A stretch of DNA of 64,000 nucleotides, taken from NCBI GenBank assembly GCA_030148705.1, contig JASBSY010000018.1, positions 83,725 to 147,724 on the forward strand, written 5' to 3'. Each line of letters starts with the position of its first letter. Positions within the stretch are counted from its first letter, which is position 1. A program made the position numbers and the translations under genes. The notes beneath the pieces were generated by a model. The model had not been told where the DNA came from and ran no database searches. It saw only the letters and a program-made list of their open reading frames with translations. Source of the stretch: Pukyongia sp. (GTDB lineage: Bacteria > Bacteroidota > Bacteroidia > Flavobacteriales > Flavobacteriaceae). Positions 18,065-27,821 of the stretch are shown piece by piece.

Positions 18065-18704
18065 AGAAGGTCACAACATCATTCTCTTTGCCCTCGTATT
18101 TTGTATATCATTAGTATTAATAGTGGATATGAACGTGGCAGACCCGGTTATCAAATATTCCTTGATAGCGGTCTTTATAATCGCTCTTATATTAATTCTG
18201 CAGTTTTTCAGAAACCCGAAAAGGACGTTCGAACCTAATACCTCTCAGGTCCTTTCCCCTGTAGACGGTAAGGTAGTGGTGATTGAAGAGGTTTTTGAAA
18301 AAGAATACTTCAATGACAAACGGATTCAAATCTCGGTATTTATGTCACCGCTTAATGTTCATGTTACCCGATATCCGGTGGGCGGAAAAGTGGTTTTCAG
18401 TAAATATCACAAAGGAAAATACCTGGTGGCCTGGCATCCAAAATCCAGTGAAGAAAACGAGCGTACAACCGTGGTGGTTCGGTCGGAAGAATTTGGAGAT
18501 GTCTTACACAGACAAATTGCAGGAGCCATGGCCAAACGAATCGTAAATTATGCAAAGGAGGGAGAAAGCGTAAACCAGTCGGACGACAGTGGATTTATAA
18601 AATTCGGCTCCCGGGTTGATGTTTTTCTGCCTTTGGATGCTAAAATCAACGTATCATTAAACCAGAAAGTAAAAGGCGGGATTAGCATACTGGCTTCCAA
18701 ATAA
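18054..18704 (+). CDS. psd: phosphatidylserine decarboxylase family protein
   Basis: Decarboxylates phosphatidylserine to phosphatidylethanolamine. The 216-residue protein is the short bacterial form: two N-terminal membrane segments, then the SPVDGKV motif (about 64-70), SPLNVHVTR (about 100-108) and the self-cleavage site FGSR (about 183-186), where Ser becomes the pyruvoyl group. It is encoded between cdsA (overlapping) and the acyl-CoA-binding protein (2-bp gap), a compact lipid module. No phosphatidylserine synthase is in the window. Confidence 0.93.
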   Translation: MFHKEGHNIILFALVFCISLVLIVDMNVADPVIKYSLIAVFIIALILILQFFRNPKRTFEPNTSQVLSPVDGKVVVIEEVFEKEYFNDKRIQISVFMSPLNVHVTRYPVGGKVVFSKYHKGKYLVAWHPKSSEENERTTVVVRSEEFGDVLHRQIAGAMAKRIVNYAKEGESVNQSDDSGFIKFGSRVDVFLPLDAKINVSLNQKVKGGISILASK

Positions 18705-18706
18705 CA

Positions 18707-18973
18707 ATGGCAACTTCCGAACTTGATATCGCATTTCAAAAGGCTGTAGAAAGTATCAACCAACATACCGAGCCATTTCCTGCAGATGTACTCTTAAGGC
18801 TATATGCTTACTATAAGCGAGCCACCAACGACGAGGTGAGGCCAAGAAGTGATAAGCCGCTTATTGACGCCTTTAAGACAAATGCGCTGTTCCAGACTCG
18901 TCACCTCACGGTTGAGGAGGCCAAACAGCTGTATATCGACGCTGTAAACACTTATTTCATCTATCGGAAATAA
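18707..18973 (+). CDS. acyl-CoA-binding protein (ACBP) homologue
   Basis: An 88-residue all-helical protein. It matches ACBP in the second helix (LLRLYAYYKRATNDEVRP, about 26-43) and the last helix (EEAKQLYIDAVN). The lysine of YKxAT is kept, but the KAKWDAW stretch of classic ACBPs is replaced by LIDAFKTNALF, so two acyl-CoA contacts (the Lys and Trp of that stretch) are missing. Binding of acyl-CoA is therefore probable but unproven. It follows psd by 2 bp and abuts the convergent valS stop. Confidence 0.8.
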   Translation: MATSELDIAFQKAVESINQHTEPFPADVLLRLYAYYKRATNDEVRPRSDKPLIDAFKTNALFQTRHLTVEEAKQLYIDAVNTYFIYRK

Positions 18974-21604
18974 TTACCGAAGACTGGCCAGGCTGGCTTC
19001 AAGTGTCTCTATCTTAGCCAGGGCGTCTGCTTCCTTGGTACGTTCCATGGCCACTACTTTTTCCGGAGCCCCCTTCACAAACTTCTCATTGCCCAGTTTC
19101 TTCTGAACGCTCTTCAGGAATCCGCGTGTGTAGTTCAATTCTTCGGTGATCTTTGCTATCTCCTCTTCCACATCGATCGCTCCTGCGATAGGGACAAAGT
19201 ACTCATTCGATTTTACCCTAAAGGTCAGGGCTCCGTCCAGTGCTTCTGAAATATAGTATAATTCCGAAATGTTCCCCAGCTTTTTAATCACGGCATCGAA
19301 GGTTTCCGGAGCATTTTCAGAATTGATCACAGAAAGTTCGATGGTCTCTTTAAATGCAATATTCTTTGTCTTTCTGATGGTTCTAATTCCCGATATTACC
19401 TCTTTGGCGAATTCAAACTCCCGGATTAACTCGTTGTTGTAGTCCGACATCTTCGGCCATGATGCAACGATTAGTGCCTCTTCCTTACTGCGGGTTGCAA
19501 TATGCTGCCAGATCTCTTCAGAAACAAATGGAACGAAGGGGTGCAATAACTTCAGGTTATTCTCAAGAATCTCAATTATGGCAGAATGAGTAGTCGAATC
19601 GATAGGTTTTCCATAAGCGGGTTTCACCATCTCGAGTAACCAGGAACAGAAATCATCCCATACCAGTTTGTAGGTTGCCATAAGCGCATCACTGATACGA
19701 TACTTGCCGTAATGATCCTCAATCTCACTCAACACCTTGTTGAACTTGTTCCGGTACCACTGCAATGCTATGCCGGTGGCTTCGGCAGGGGGCTTTTCTT
19801 CAGAAATTTCCCAACCATCTACAAGCCTGGAGGCGTTCCATATCTTGTTCACAAAGGCACTCCCCTGCTTACAGAGTTCTTCATCAAACATCAGGTCGTT
19901 TCCTGCCGGAGAGCTTAACAGCATTCCAACCCTTACGCCATCTGCTCCATACTGATCCATAAGTTCGATGGGATCCGGGGAATTCCCCAGAGATTTACTC
20001 ATCTTTCGGCGTTGTTTATCCCTAACAATACCGGTTAGATAAACGTTTTCAAAAGGTTTTTCATCCCGGTATTCGTAGCCGGCTATGATCATACGCGCTA
20101 CCCAGAAAAACAGTATTTCCGGAGCCGTAACCAGGTCGTTGGTGGGATAGTAATACTTAATATCCTCATTTTCGGGCTCTAATATGCCGTTGAATACGCT
20201 AATAGGCCACAGCCATGAGGAAAACCAGGTATCGAGCACATCACCGTCCTGAGTAAGATTCATGGCGGTGAGATCAGAGTTCCCCGATTTCTCCTTTGCA
20301 AGCTCTAATGCCTCTTCTTTTGTTGCTGCAACAACAAAGTCTTCTTTGCCCTTACCGTAGTAATAAGCCGGAATCCGGTGTCCCCACCACAATTGGCGCG
20401 ATATATTCCAGTCGCGCACATTCTCCATCCAGTGTTTGTAGGTATTCAGGAATTTTTCAGGCACCAGGTTCACCTCGCCTTCAACCACGGCATCCAGTGC
20501 CGGTTGGGCAAGCTCTTTCATTTTAAGAAACCACTGATCACTTAATTTAGGCTCTATTACCGCGCCTGTTCGCTCACTGGTTCCTACTTTGTTGGTATAA
20601 GGCTCAATTTTGGCAATAAGCCCAAGATCTTTTAATTCCTGCACTATTTCTTTTCGTACCTCGAAGCGATCTTTCCCTTCGTAATGAAGGCCATAACTGT
20701 TCAGGGTAGCGTCGTCGTTAAAAATATCCACGACTTCAAGCCCGTGTTTATCCCCGAGCATCTTGTCGTTTTCGTCGTGGGCCGGAGTGACCTTCAGGCA
20801 GCCGGTTCCAAATTCCACAGTGACGTATTCATCTTCAATAATGGGTACCACCCGTTTACAGATTGGAACGATTACGCGTTTGCCCTTTAAATGTGCGTAA
20901 CGCTCGTCTCCGGGGTTTATACACACAGCCGTATCTCCAAGAATGGTTTCGGGCCTGGTTGTGGCGATGGTAACTACATCCTTACTGCCTTCAATCTCGT
21001 AGTTGATATGATAAAGGCTTCCTTGTTTTTCTTCGTAGTTTACCTCTTCATCAGACAAGGTGGTCTGGGCTTGAGGATCCCAGTTTACCATTCGGTAACC
21101 CCTGTAGATCTTACCTTTTTTGTACAGATCTACAAAGACTTTGATCACCGATTCGGACAGATCGTCGTCCATGGTGAACTTGGTTCGGTTCCAATCGCAG
21201 CTAGCCCCCAGTTTTTTTAATTGTTCGAGGATGATGCCTCCGTGCTTATGCGTCCATTCCCAGGCATGTTCGATGAATTCTTCCCTACTGATATCCGATT
21301 TCGAAATACCCTCTGCCTGTAATTTGTTCACTACTTTGGCCTCCGTGGCGATGGAGGCATGGTCCGTTCCGGGCACCCAGCAGGCATTATAGCCCAGTAA
21401 TCGCGCTCTTCTTATCAGGACATCCTGTATGGTATTATTTAGCATATGACCCATATGGAGTACTCCGGTGACATTTGGCGGCGGGATAACTATGGTATAA
21501 GGGGTCCGATCGTCTACTTCAGAGTGAAAATATCCATTTTCCATCCAATAGGCGTACCACTTGTCTTCCACGCTTTTGGCACTGTATTTTGCCGCTAAAC
21601 CCAT
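18974..21604 (-). CDS. valS: valyl-tRNA synthetase
   Basis: Charges tRNA-Val. The 876-residue class I synthetase has the HIGH-type motif [15 protein letters not shown] (about 41-55), the CP1 editing insertion (about 190-340), KMSKS ([14 protein letters not shown], about 535-548), an anticodon-binding helical domain and the C-terminal coiled-coil arm. It is transcribed alone; its stop abuts that of the ACBP gene with no spacer. A TAnnTTTG box lies upstream (21633-21640, minus). Confidence 0.98.
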   Translation of the reverse strand: MGLAAKYSAKSVEDKWYAYWMENGYFHSEVDDRTPYTIVIPPPNVTGVLHMGHMLNNTIQDVLIRRARLLGYNACWVPGTDHASIATEAKVVNKLQAEGISKSDISREEFIEHAWEWTHKHGGIILEQLKKLGASCDWNRTKFTMDDDLSESVIKVFVDLYKKGKIYRGYRMVNWDPQAQTTLSDEEVNYEEKQGSLYHINYEIEGSKDVVTIATTRPETILGDTAVCINPGDERYAHLKGKRVIVPICKRVVPIIEDEYVTVEFGTGCLKVTPAHDENDKMLGDKHGLEVVDIFNDDATLNSYGLHYEGKDRFEVRKEIVQELKDLGLIAKIEPYTNKVGTSERTGAVIEPKLSDQWFLKMKELAQPALDAVVEGEVNLVPEKFLNTYKHWMENVRDWNISRQLWWGHRIPAYYYGKGKEDFVVAATKEEALELAKEKSGNSDLTAMNLTQDGDVLDTWFSSWLWPISVFNGILEPENEDIKYYYPTNDLVTAPEILFFWVARMIIAGYEYRDEKPFENVYLTGIVRDKQRRKMSKSLGNSPDPIELMDQYGADGVRVGMLLSSPAGNDLMFDEELCKQGSAFVNKIWNASRLVDGWEISEEKPPAEATGIALQWYRNKFNKVLSEIEDHYGKYRISDALMATYKLVWDDFCSWLLEMVKPAYGKPIDSTTHSAIIEILENNLKLLHPFVPFVSEEIWQHIATRSKEEALIVASWPKMSDYNNELIREFEFAKEVISGIRTIRKTKNIAFKETIELSVINSENAPETFDAVIKKLGNISELYYISEALDGALTFRVKSNEYFVPIAGAIDVEEEIAKITEELNYTRGFLKSVQKKLGNEKFVKGAPEKVVAMERTKEADALAKIETLEASLASLR

Positions 21605-21632
21605 ATTTTGGTCTGATTTTTGAAATAATAAG

Positions 21633-21640
21633 CAAAAGTA
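21633..21640 (-). promoter_or_regulatory. -7 promoter box TACTTTTG for valS
   Basis: Exact TAnnTTTG match on the minus strand, 28 bp upstream of the valS ATG. No T-box or attenuator-like structure is visible in the short leader. Confidence 0.45.
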
Positions 21641-21729
21641 GGCATATCTGCAGGATTATAAAAGTGAATAACTTATTTTGCAGGTTGTATAAAAGATGGC
21701 TAAATTAGCTATCCAAAATTTATGTAATT

Positions 21730-22125
21730 ATGAAAAAATTAGTAGTTACCATTTTAATCGTTTTTGTTGGTTTTGCCGTACAGGCACAGGCTGAAATCAG
21801 TTTTAAGACCGACACCATCGATTATGGCCAGATTGCTAAAGGGAGCGACGGAACTCGTGTTTTCGAATTTACGAATACCGGCGACAAACCTTTAGTGATT
21901 TCCGATGTGAAGTCTAGCTGCGGATGTACAGTCCCCAAGAAACCTGACGGACCTGTTGCTCCCGGAGCATCCAGTTCAATAGAGGTGAAATATGACACCA
22001 ATCGAGTTGGGCCTATCCGTAAGACGATAACAGTACATTCCAATGCCAAGGAACCCGTAGTTGCCCTAAAAATAAAGGGAGAAGTGCTGGCTGAAGGCAA
22101 AAGCGTCCTGGAAAAGACCGAATAA
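21730..22125 (+). CDS. DUF1573 secreted protein
   Basis: A 131-residue exported protein: signal peptide (MKKLVVTILIVFVGFAVQAQ), then one Ig-like DUF1573 domain with the signature SDVKSSCGCTVP (about 58-69) and APGASSSIEVKYDT (about 77-90). The family is abundant in Bacteroidota and resembles ASPM/SPD-2/Hydin-type domains. Molecular role unknown. Ended by a strong terminator. Confidence 0.9.
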   Translation: MKKLVVTILIVFVGFAVQAQAEISFKTDTIDYGQIAKGSDGTRVFEFTNTGDKPLVISDVKSSCGCTVPKKPDGPVAPGASSSIEVKYDTNRVGPIRKTITVHSNAKEPVVALKIKGEVLAEGKSVLEKTE

Positions 22126-22148
22126 TAACTTTACTTTATATAATAAGA

Positions 22149-22174
22149 ACCCCTGCAGCTGCGGGGGTTTTTTT
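22149..22174 (+). terminator. intrinsic terminator after the DUF1573 gene
   Basis: An 8-bp stem (ACCCCTGC at 22149-22156, GCGGGGGT at 22161-22168, one G-T pair) with a 4-nt loop and a run of seven T on the plus side. Confidence 0.9.
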
Positions 22175-23507
22175 ATAATACCTCCTTTAGAACGAATTTT
22201 TTCTTAAGAACAGTATTGTTGCGCTGTATCTCAAGATGAATCGTCCTTCCGGCCTTTGATGAGAACATCGCAACCAGATCGGATAATTTATATTTGTACG
22301 AGGATCGGCCATTGATAGATACTACTTCATCTCCTTTCAGAATTCCAGCCAGATCGGCCGGCGATCCTGCTCTCACTTCGGCTACAACGAATTTAGGCGC
22401 AAGAAAAAAATGCACCACAGGCGAATTATATAAATCGGCCAGAGAAGTAGTCTCCCTGCTTTCTTCGTTCATGGTCATGGTATTTCTTCTGGAGTATCGA
22501 AGGTCCTTCACAGGGATGAGTCCTTCATGCTGAACTATCAGCCCCGCCATATTGTAATGAAAGGGATCATTGAAAAAGCGGTTTTTCTTCAGGGTCATCT
22601 TCCTGTTGCGGTAATCCATGATCACAGTAAATCGTCTCAACACCTCGCTTCCCAAACTACCGTCCCGTTTATGGTAACTAATGAGGTTCTCTATGGCTGC
22701 AGCTTCGGGGAATGAAGCTGTTACCTGAGGTAGCTCAAAGCTTCCCAATTCCAGATTGTCTGCCTTGGAGCGTTTGCCGTAAATCGTACCGCTTAAACCA
22801 AGACCGAGAAAATCGGAAAAGTAGTTTTTAGGATTCTCGGTGATGAAATCGGCCGGTTCGAAGATCCATAAGCCGTCACTGGACCCACTATCGATAAGCA
22901 AGGTAAGCTCTTTCACCCCTGATAACGATTTTACTTTTGCATCCACATAAGGTTTATTGGCGTGAAATGTGAGCTCAAAGTGTTCACAGGACCGGCATCT
23001 TCGCTCCCTGTATGCGTCCGGATCGTAGAAGGTAACCCGTTTTGCGGTGTAATCGGTCTTCACCACAAATCTTCTGAAAAAATCGAAACCCAGTATACCG
23101 TGAATAGGAATTCCCATTCTGGTGGAGAAATTAATATTCTGGTCCAACACCATATATATGGTATGCTGATTGTCGATTGCCCTCCCTACCTTGAATGTAT
23201 TGTTATTGCTTCGGTAGGCATCTACGCTTCCCCCCGTACCAAGACCCTTGATCTTGATAGGTTGCGCATTATTTAATTTTAGTGAATCGAGGTTTTCATA
23301 GGAGAAGAGCAGCGTGGAGTTCACTCCTGTATCCAACAGAAAATTCAAATTTGTTCCATTGATTTCTACCGGTATAATAACGAGGTTATTAACCAGTTCG
23401 AACGGGATCTTATCTTTTGTATATGGGGATGGTAGCGAAAATCCTTTTTGGGAAAACGCCCATGTACTCAAGCAGAAAAAACAGAACAACAGTCCGAATA
23501 CACGCAT
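22173..23507 (-). CDS. exported retropepsin-like aspartyl protease with PDZ domain
   Basis: A 444-residue secreted or periplasmic protein. A signal peptide (1-20) precedes two retropepsin-like halves in one chain: the first catalytic DTG at 59-61 (FLLDTGVNST) and the second DSG at 206-208 (LLIDSGSSDG). A PDZ domain follows at about 355-435 (GSPADLAGILKGDEVVSING). The organisation matches aspartyl protease family proteins of Bacteroidota that probably cleave or sense envelope peptides. Substrate unknown. It has two Cys pairs near 171-174. Confidence 0.88.
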   Translation of the reverse strand: MRVFGLLFCFFCLSTWAFSQKGFSLPSPYTKDKIPFELVNNLVIIPVEINGTNLNFLLDTGVNSTLLFSYENLDSLKLNNAQPIKIKGLGTGGSVDAYRSNNNTFKVGRAIDNQHTIYMVLDQNINFSTRMGIPIHGILGFDFFRRFVVKTDYTAKRVTFYDPDAYRERRCRSCEHFELTFHANKPYVDAKVKSLSGVKELTLLIDSGSSDGLWIFEPADFITENPKNYFSDFLGLGLSGTIYGKRSKADNLELGSFELPQVTASFPEAAAIENLISYHKRDGSLGSEVLRRFTVIMDYRNRKMTLKKNRFFNDPFHYNMAGLIVQHEGLIPVKDLRYSRRNTMTMNEESRETTSLADLYNSPVVHFFLAPKFVVAEVRAGSPADLAGILKGDEVVSINGRSSYKYKLSDLVAMFSSKAGRTIHLEIQRNNTVLKKKFVLKEVL

Positions 23508-23621
23508 GAAACGAACATTAATTAATTATCTTGAATATATGGAAAAAATCTTGAACCGCTCTTCCGCCCGGGCGGTTTTATAAAATATATTTCGCAACTT
23601 TGCAGTTCAAAACATAAGCGT

Positions 23622-24812
23622 ATGCCTTCAATTTCAAAAAAGGGCCATGGAATGCCTGAGTCGCCTATTCGCAAGTTAGTCCCTTATGCCGAGAAGGCGT
23701 ATAAGGCAAAAAAGACCGTCTTTCACCTCAATATCGGGCAGCCCGATATAAAGTCGCCCGTAGTAGCCATGGATGCAGTGGCCCATCATTCCCTGGAAAT
23801 TCTGGCCTATACCAGGTCTGAAGGCTCGGAAGGGTACAGAACGAAAATAGCCGATTATTACAAGCGGCAGAACATCATTGTAGATGCCGACGACATCATT
23901 GTTACAACAGGGGGTAGTGAAGCCCTGCTTTTCGCCATGGGAACGATAGCCGATGTGGACGACGAGATTATCATCCCGGAGCCTTTCTATGCCAATTACA
24001 ATGGGTTTGCAACGGCTTCGGGTATAAAGATCGTCCCGGTAATCTCTAAGATAGAGAACAACTTTGCGCTTCCTCCAATTGCCGATTTTGAAAAACTGAT
24101 CACTCCTAAAACCAAGGCAATCCTCATTTGTAACCCGGGGAATCCTACGGGCTATCTTTATTCGAAGGAAGAAATTCAGAAACTGGCAGCCATCGTTAAG
24201 AAACACAACCTCTTTTTGGTCGCCGACGAAGTATATCGCGAATTTGTATACGACGGTTTAACGCATTATTCCATCCTGGAGGAGGATGGAATGGAAGACT
24301 ACGGGATTATCATCGACTCCGTATCCAAACGCTACAGTATGTGCGGTGCACGCATAGGCTGCCTGGTCTCCAAGAACAAGGAAGTAATTAGGACGGCTAT
24401 AAAATTTGCCCAGGCGCGACTTAGTCCGCCAACTTTTGCACAGATTGCCAGCGAGGCTGCTTTACTTACGCCTCAGAGCTATTTTGATGAAGTGATTTCC
24501 GAATACAAGGAACGAAGGGATATCCTGATTGAACTTCTGCAGGAAATTCCCGGGGTAAAAGTAGGTTTCCCAAAAGGCGCATTTTATTGTATAGCCGAAC
24601 TCCCAGTAAAAAACAGTGATGATTTTGCCCAATGGTTGCTGGAATCCTTCGACCTGAACGGGGAGACCGTTATGGTTGCCCCCGCCGCCGGCTTCTACTC
24701 CAGTGAAGGGGTGGGAAAAAATCAGATACGGATAGCCTATGTCCTTCAGAAAGAAAGTTTGATAAAAGCGGTGAATATCCTAAAAAAAGGACTGGAACAA
24801 TACCCGGGCTGA
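23622..24812 (+). CDS. class I/II pyridoxal-phosphate aminotransferase
   Basis: A 396-residue fold-type I aminotransferase. The PLP lysine is Lys236 in SVSKRYSMCGARIG; the phosphate-binding TGGSEALLF (about 92-100) and NPGNPTGYLY (about 173-182) motifs are present. The amino donor and acceptor cannot be assigned from sequence; aspartate or aromatic amino acid transfer is likely. The stop codon overlaps the ATG of murB (TGATG). Confidence 0.9.
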   Translation: MPSISKKGHGMPESPIRKLVPYAEKAYKAKKTVFHLNIGQPDIKSPVVAMDAVAHHSLEILAYTRSEGSEGYRTKIADYYKRQNIIVDADDIIVTTGGSEALLFAMGTIADVDDEIIIPEPFYANYNGFATASGIKIVPVISKIENNFALPPIADFEKLITPKTKAILICNPGNPTGYLYSKEEIQKLAAIVKKHNLFLVADEVYREFVYDGLTHYSILEEDGMEDYGIIIDSVSKRYSMCGARIGCLVSKNKEVIRTAIKFAQARLSPPTFAQIASEAALLTPQSYFDEVISEYKERRDILIELLQEIPGVKVGFPKGAFYCIAELPVKNSDDFAQWLLESFDLNGETVMVAPAAGFYSSEGVGKNQIRIAYVLQKESLIKAVNILKKGLEQYPG

Positions 24813-25825
24813 TGAAGGTAGAAAAGAACAAATCCCTTCGCAGTTACAATACATTTGGCATTGATGCCAAGGCTGCTGAATTCATTTCGGTAGATTCGGT
24901 CGCCACGCTGAAACAGGTATTGGAGCACTACAAAGGGGAGGATATCTTCATACTCGGAGGCGGCAGTAATATGTTGCTTACAGACGATATTAACCGCACC
25001 GTGGTGCATATAAACCTCAAGGGTATTTCGGTGGTGAGTGAAGACAAGAACGAGGTTGTCTTAAAGGTAATGGCCGGAGAAAACTGGCATGAACTGGTGC
25101 TCTACTGTCTCGAACATAATTACGGGGGGATAGAAAATCTGTCTCTTATTCCGGGCAATACAGGTACTGCTCCCATCCAGAATATCGGTGCCTACGGCGT
25201 AGAATTAAAAGATGTGTTTGTAAGTTGCGAGGCTATTTCGGTGGTCGCCGGTGAACTGCGTAGTTTTTCCCTGGAAGACTGTAAATTTGCGTACCGCGAT
25301 TCCATATTTAAAACCCGCTTAAAAGGCGAATATATAATTACATCCGTTAATTTGCGCCTTACTAAAACGGATCACCGGCTGAACATCAGTTATGGCGCGA
25401 TATCGGATGTGCTTGAGGAAAAGGGGATTTCGCAGCCGGACATTAGGGATGTTTCAGAGGCTGTGATACAAATAAGGCAGTCTAAGCTGCCCGATCCGGA
25501 AAAACTAGGTAATAGTGGTAGTTTTTTTAAGAATCCTGTGCTCACTTCGGAAGAATTTCAAGCCTTTAGGAAGAATCATCCCAATGCCCCCTATTACGAA
25601 GTATCACCCACCGAATTCAAGATTCCTGCCGGCTGGCTGATAGAACAGGCCGGGTTCAAGGGTAAAAGGTTCGGGGATGCCGGGGTTCACGATAAGCAGG
25701 CATTGGTACTGGTTAATTTTGGCAGCGCCACCGGAAAAGAGATATGGGAACTCGCCCTGAAGATACAGAAGAAGGTAAAAGACAGCTTCGGAATTTACAT
25801 TGAACCGGAAGTAAATATAGTCTAG
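24812..25825 (+). CDS. murB: UDP-N-acetylenolpyruvoylglucosamine reductase
   Basis: Flavoenzyme that reduces UDP-GlcNAc-enolpyruvate to UDP-MurNAc in peptidoglycan synthesis. The 337-residue, type I MurB has the NTFGI start motif (about 13-17), the FAD-binding ILGGGSNML (47-55), GGIENLSLIPGNTG (about 108-121), the catalytic Ser in SGSFFKNP (about 232-239) and AGWLIEQAGFKG. Translationally coupled to the aminotransferase. Its stop interlocks with that of the fasciclin gene in CTAG. Confidence 0.97.
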   Translation: MKVEKNKSLRSYNTFGIDAKAAEFISVDSVATLKQVLEHYKGEDIFILGGGSNMLLTDDINRTVVHINLKGISVVSEDKNEVVLKVMAGENWHELVLYCLEHNYGGIENLSLIPGNTGTAPIQNIGAYGVELKDVFVSCEAISVVAGELRSFSLEDCKFAYRDSIFKTRLKGEYIITSVNLRLTKTDHRLNISYGAISDVLEEKGISQPDIRDVSEAVIQIRQSKLPDPEKLGNSGSFFKNPVLTSEEFQAFRKNHPNAPYYEVSPTEFKIPAGWLIEQAGFKGKRFGDAGVHDKQALVLVNFGSATGKEIWELALKIQKKVKDSFGIYIEPEVNIV

Positions 25826-26418
25826 TTAGAACCTAAAAAGTTGTCGATAAGGTGGATAACGCCATTTCCTCCAATGATATCACTTTTGCCAATTTTTGCG
25901 CTGATTCCTTTTTCGCTTTCGACCATAATTTCAGAACCTTTTTTTGAAATCGTTAGGCCGCTGCCGTTTAAGGTTGTGAGTTTAACCGGCCCGGATTTTA
26001 AGGCCTGAACCAGGTTTACGGTATCGTAATACCCTTCTACTATATGGCCTTTTAGCATGATCGCCAGGCTATCTTGTTTCTGCTGTTGCGAAAGTCCTTT
26101 GTTCAGTTTATCCCCAAGCCTTTCGATTACATCATCCGTAGGCGCGAAAACCGTGAACGGGCCGTCTTCAAGGAATAGTTTATCCGTAAGACCTACGGTT
26201 ACCAAATAACTGGAAAATCGGCTACACTCTTTAGTGAGCATTAGTTTTGCCATAACGCTCTTCGCTTTTTTAATATCCTCTATAGTGCGTACGGGCTTCT
26301 TTTCAACGGTTTCTTCTACCGCCTGTTCCTGCTGAACAGGCTCCTCCTTATCTGTTTTACAACTAATGAATAGTATAGACAACGCTAAAATTAGAAGTGC
26401 CGGAATTCGTAGTTTCAT
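25822..26418 (-). CDS. fasciclin-domain lipoprotein
   Basis: A 198-residue lipoprotein: signal ending LFISC (Cys20), an acidic linker rich in Glu and Val, and one FAS1 domain from about residue 55 with the typical FTVFAPTDDVIERL (about 92-105) and the C-terminal NGVIHLIDNFL. FAS1 domains mediate adhesion. Surface or periplasmic location is inferred. Monocistronic. Confidence 0.9.
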   Translation of the reverse strand: MKLRIPALLILALSILFISCKTDKEEPVQQEQAVEETVEKKPVRTIEDIKKAKSVMAKLMLTKECSRFSSYLVTVGLTDKLFLEDGPFTVFAPTDDVIERLGDKLNKGLSQQQKQDSLAIMLKGHIVEGYYDTVNLVQALKSGPVKLTTLNGSGLTISKKGSEIMVESEKGISAKIGKSDIIGGNGVIHLIDNFLGSN

Positions 26419-26486
26419 ACAATGTGATTTGAAGGATTATGGTGCTAAAATTAATCAAAATCGGTGCATTTCAAATAGAAAGATTG

Positions 26487-26494
26487 TATTTTTG
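26487..26494 (+). promoter_or_regulatory. -7 promoter box TATTTTTG for the 26512-29592 run
   Basis: Exact TAnnTTTG match 17 bp upstream of the ATG at 26512. It is the only clear box before the four-gene run of small Cys protein, GT2, sigma factor and Nramp-like transporter. Confidence 0.5.
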
Positions 26495-26511
26495 CAGTAG
26501 AATTAAATCTG

Positions 26512-26712
26512 ATGGGACTTTTATTAATTACACTTCTTTTATTACTGCTGGCTGTAGCCGGAATTGCAATTAAACTCTGGGCAAAGAAAAACGGAGAATT
26601 TGCAGGAACCTGTGCCAGTCAGAACCCAATGCTCAACAAAGACGGGGAGGCTTGCGGCTTTTGCGGTAAAACGCCCGATCAATTCGACAGCTGTTCGGGG
26701 GAAACACAATAA
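26512..26712 (+). CDS. small membrane-anchored four-cysteine protein
   Basis: A 66-residue protein with an N-terminal hydrophobic anchor (about 2-23) and a short soluble tail containing four cysteines, Cys34, Cys48, Cys51 and Cys61 (GTCASQN, ACGFCGK, DSCSG). The CxxC arrangement could bind a metal or form disulfides. Similar short proteins occur at this place in Flavobacteriaceae without a known function. First gene of a tight run with GT2, sigma factor and Nramp-like transporter. Confidence 0.7.
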   Translation: MGLLLITLLLLLLAVAGIAIKLWAKKNGEFAGTCASQNPMLNKDGEACGFCGKTPDQFDSCSGETQ

Positions 26713-26726
26713 ATTGTGAATCGCCT

Positions 26727-27821
26727 ATGATGCTACTTTACTTCTTCATCTTTATTGTCCTTGTAAATTGTAGCTTCTATATCTTTTTTTCACGCTTTAT
26801 TTTCGGGAAGTCGGATTTGAAAAACACGGCTATTACGTATCCTGTTTCGGTTTTGATTTGCGCTAAAAACGAAGAAGAAAATCTAAAAAGACATATCCCG
26901 CTCATACTCTCACAGGACTATCCCGATTTCGAACTAATTCTTATAAATGACGCGTCCTCGGACCACAGCCTTATGGTAATGGAATCCTTTGCCGAGAAGG
27001 ATGCACGTATAAAAATCGTGGATGTACAGAACAATGAAACCTTCTGGGCCAATAAGAAATACGCCCTGACGCTTGGCATCAAAAAAGCTGCCAACAAGCG
27101 GTTGCTCTTTACAGATGCCGATTGCAAACCTGCCGGAAATCGATGGATTGCCACCATGGCTTCACATTTCAGTAAGGATAAGCAACTCATTCTCGGCTAC
27201 GGTGCTTACGACACAACCAGCGGATTTTTAAACAGGCTAATTCGCTATGAAACCTTTATTACGGCCATACTTTATTTTTCTTTTGCAAGCGCAGGAAGGC
27301 CTTATATGGGGGTTGGACGGAATCTGGGTTACACCAGTACTTTATTCTACGACAATAAGGGATTTGCCTCACATATGCATATCGCATCCGGCGATGACGA
27401 CTTGTTTGTCTCCGAAGCCGCAACCTCTAATAATACAGCACTTTGTTTTAGCCCGGAATCGTTTATGTATTCAAAACCGAAAACTACTTTAAAAAGCTGG
27501 TTGGTTCAGAAGAGAAGGCATATTTCCACGGCTTCCCATTACAGCCCCTTTCATAAATTCCTGCTTGCCGGCCATTATATTTTCAACCTGCTGTTCTGGG
27601 TATTCCTGGTTGTAACCCTGTTTCTATACAATTGGAAACTCGTACTGGTAATCGCCCTATTCCGGATTTTGGCTCAGCTTTTCATCCTCGGGAAGGGCAG
27701 TATGAAGCTCCGTGAAAAAGGACTGATCTTCTTGCTCCCGCTGCTCGAATTATTTTTAATCTTCCTTCAAATGATTATCTTTATTACTAGAGGCCGAGCA
27801 AAACAAAACCGTTGGAAATAA
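26727..27821 (+). CDS. family 2 glycosyltransferase, membrane bound
   Basis: A 364-residue GT-A enzyme. An N-terminal membrane segment precedes the nucleotide-sugar domain: VSVLICAKNEEENL (about 36-49), ILINDASSDHS (about 71-81) and the DxD-type FTDADCKP (about 131-138). A QKRRH motif (about 260-264, similar to Q/RxxRW) follows, then at least two C-terminal membrane helices. This order is that of processive or lipid-linked GT2 enzymes. Acceptor unknown. The 3' end overlaps the sigma-factor start by 10 bp. Confidence 0.9.
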   Translation: MMLLYFFIFIVLVNCSFYIFFSRFIFGKSDLKNTAITYPVSVLICAKNEEENLKRHIPLILSQDYPDFELILINDASSDHSLMVMESFAEKDARIKIVDVQNNETFWANKKYALTLGIKKAANKRLLFTDADCKPAGNRWIATMASHFSKDKQLILGYGAYDTTSGFLNRLIRYETFITAILYFSFASAGRPYMGVGRNLGYTSTLFYDNKGFASHMHIASGDDDLFVSEAATSNNTALCFSPESFMYSKPKTTLKSWLVQKRRHISTASHYSPFHKFLLAGHYIFNLLFWVFLVVTLFLYNWKLVLVIALFRILAQLFILGKGSMKLREKGLIFLLPLLELFLIFLQMIIFITRGRAKQNRWK

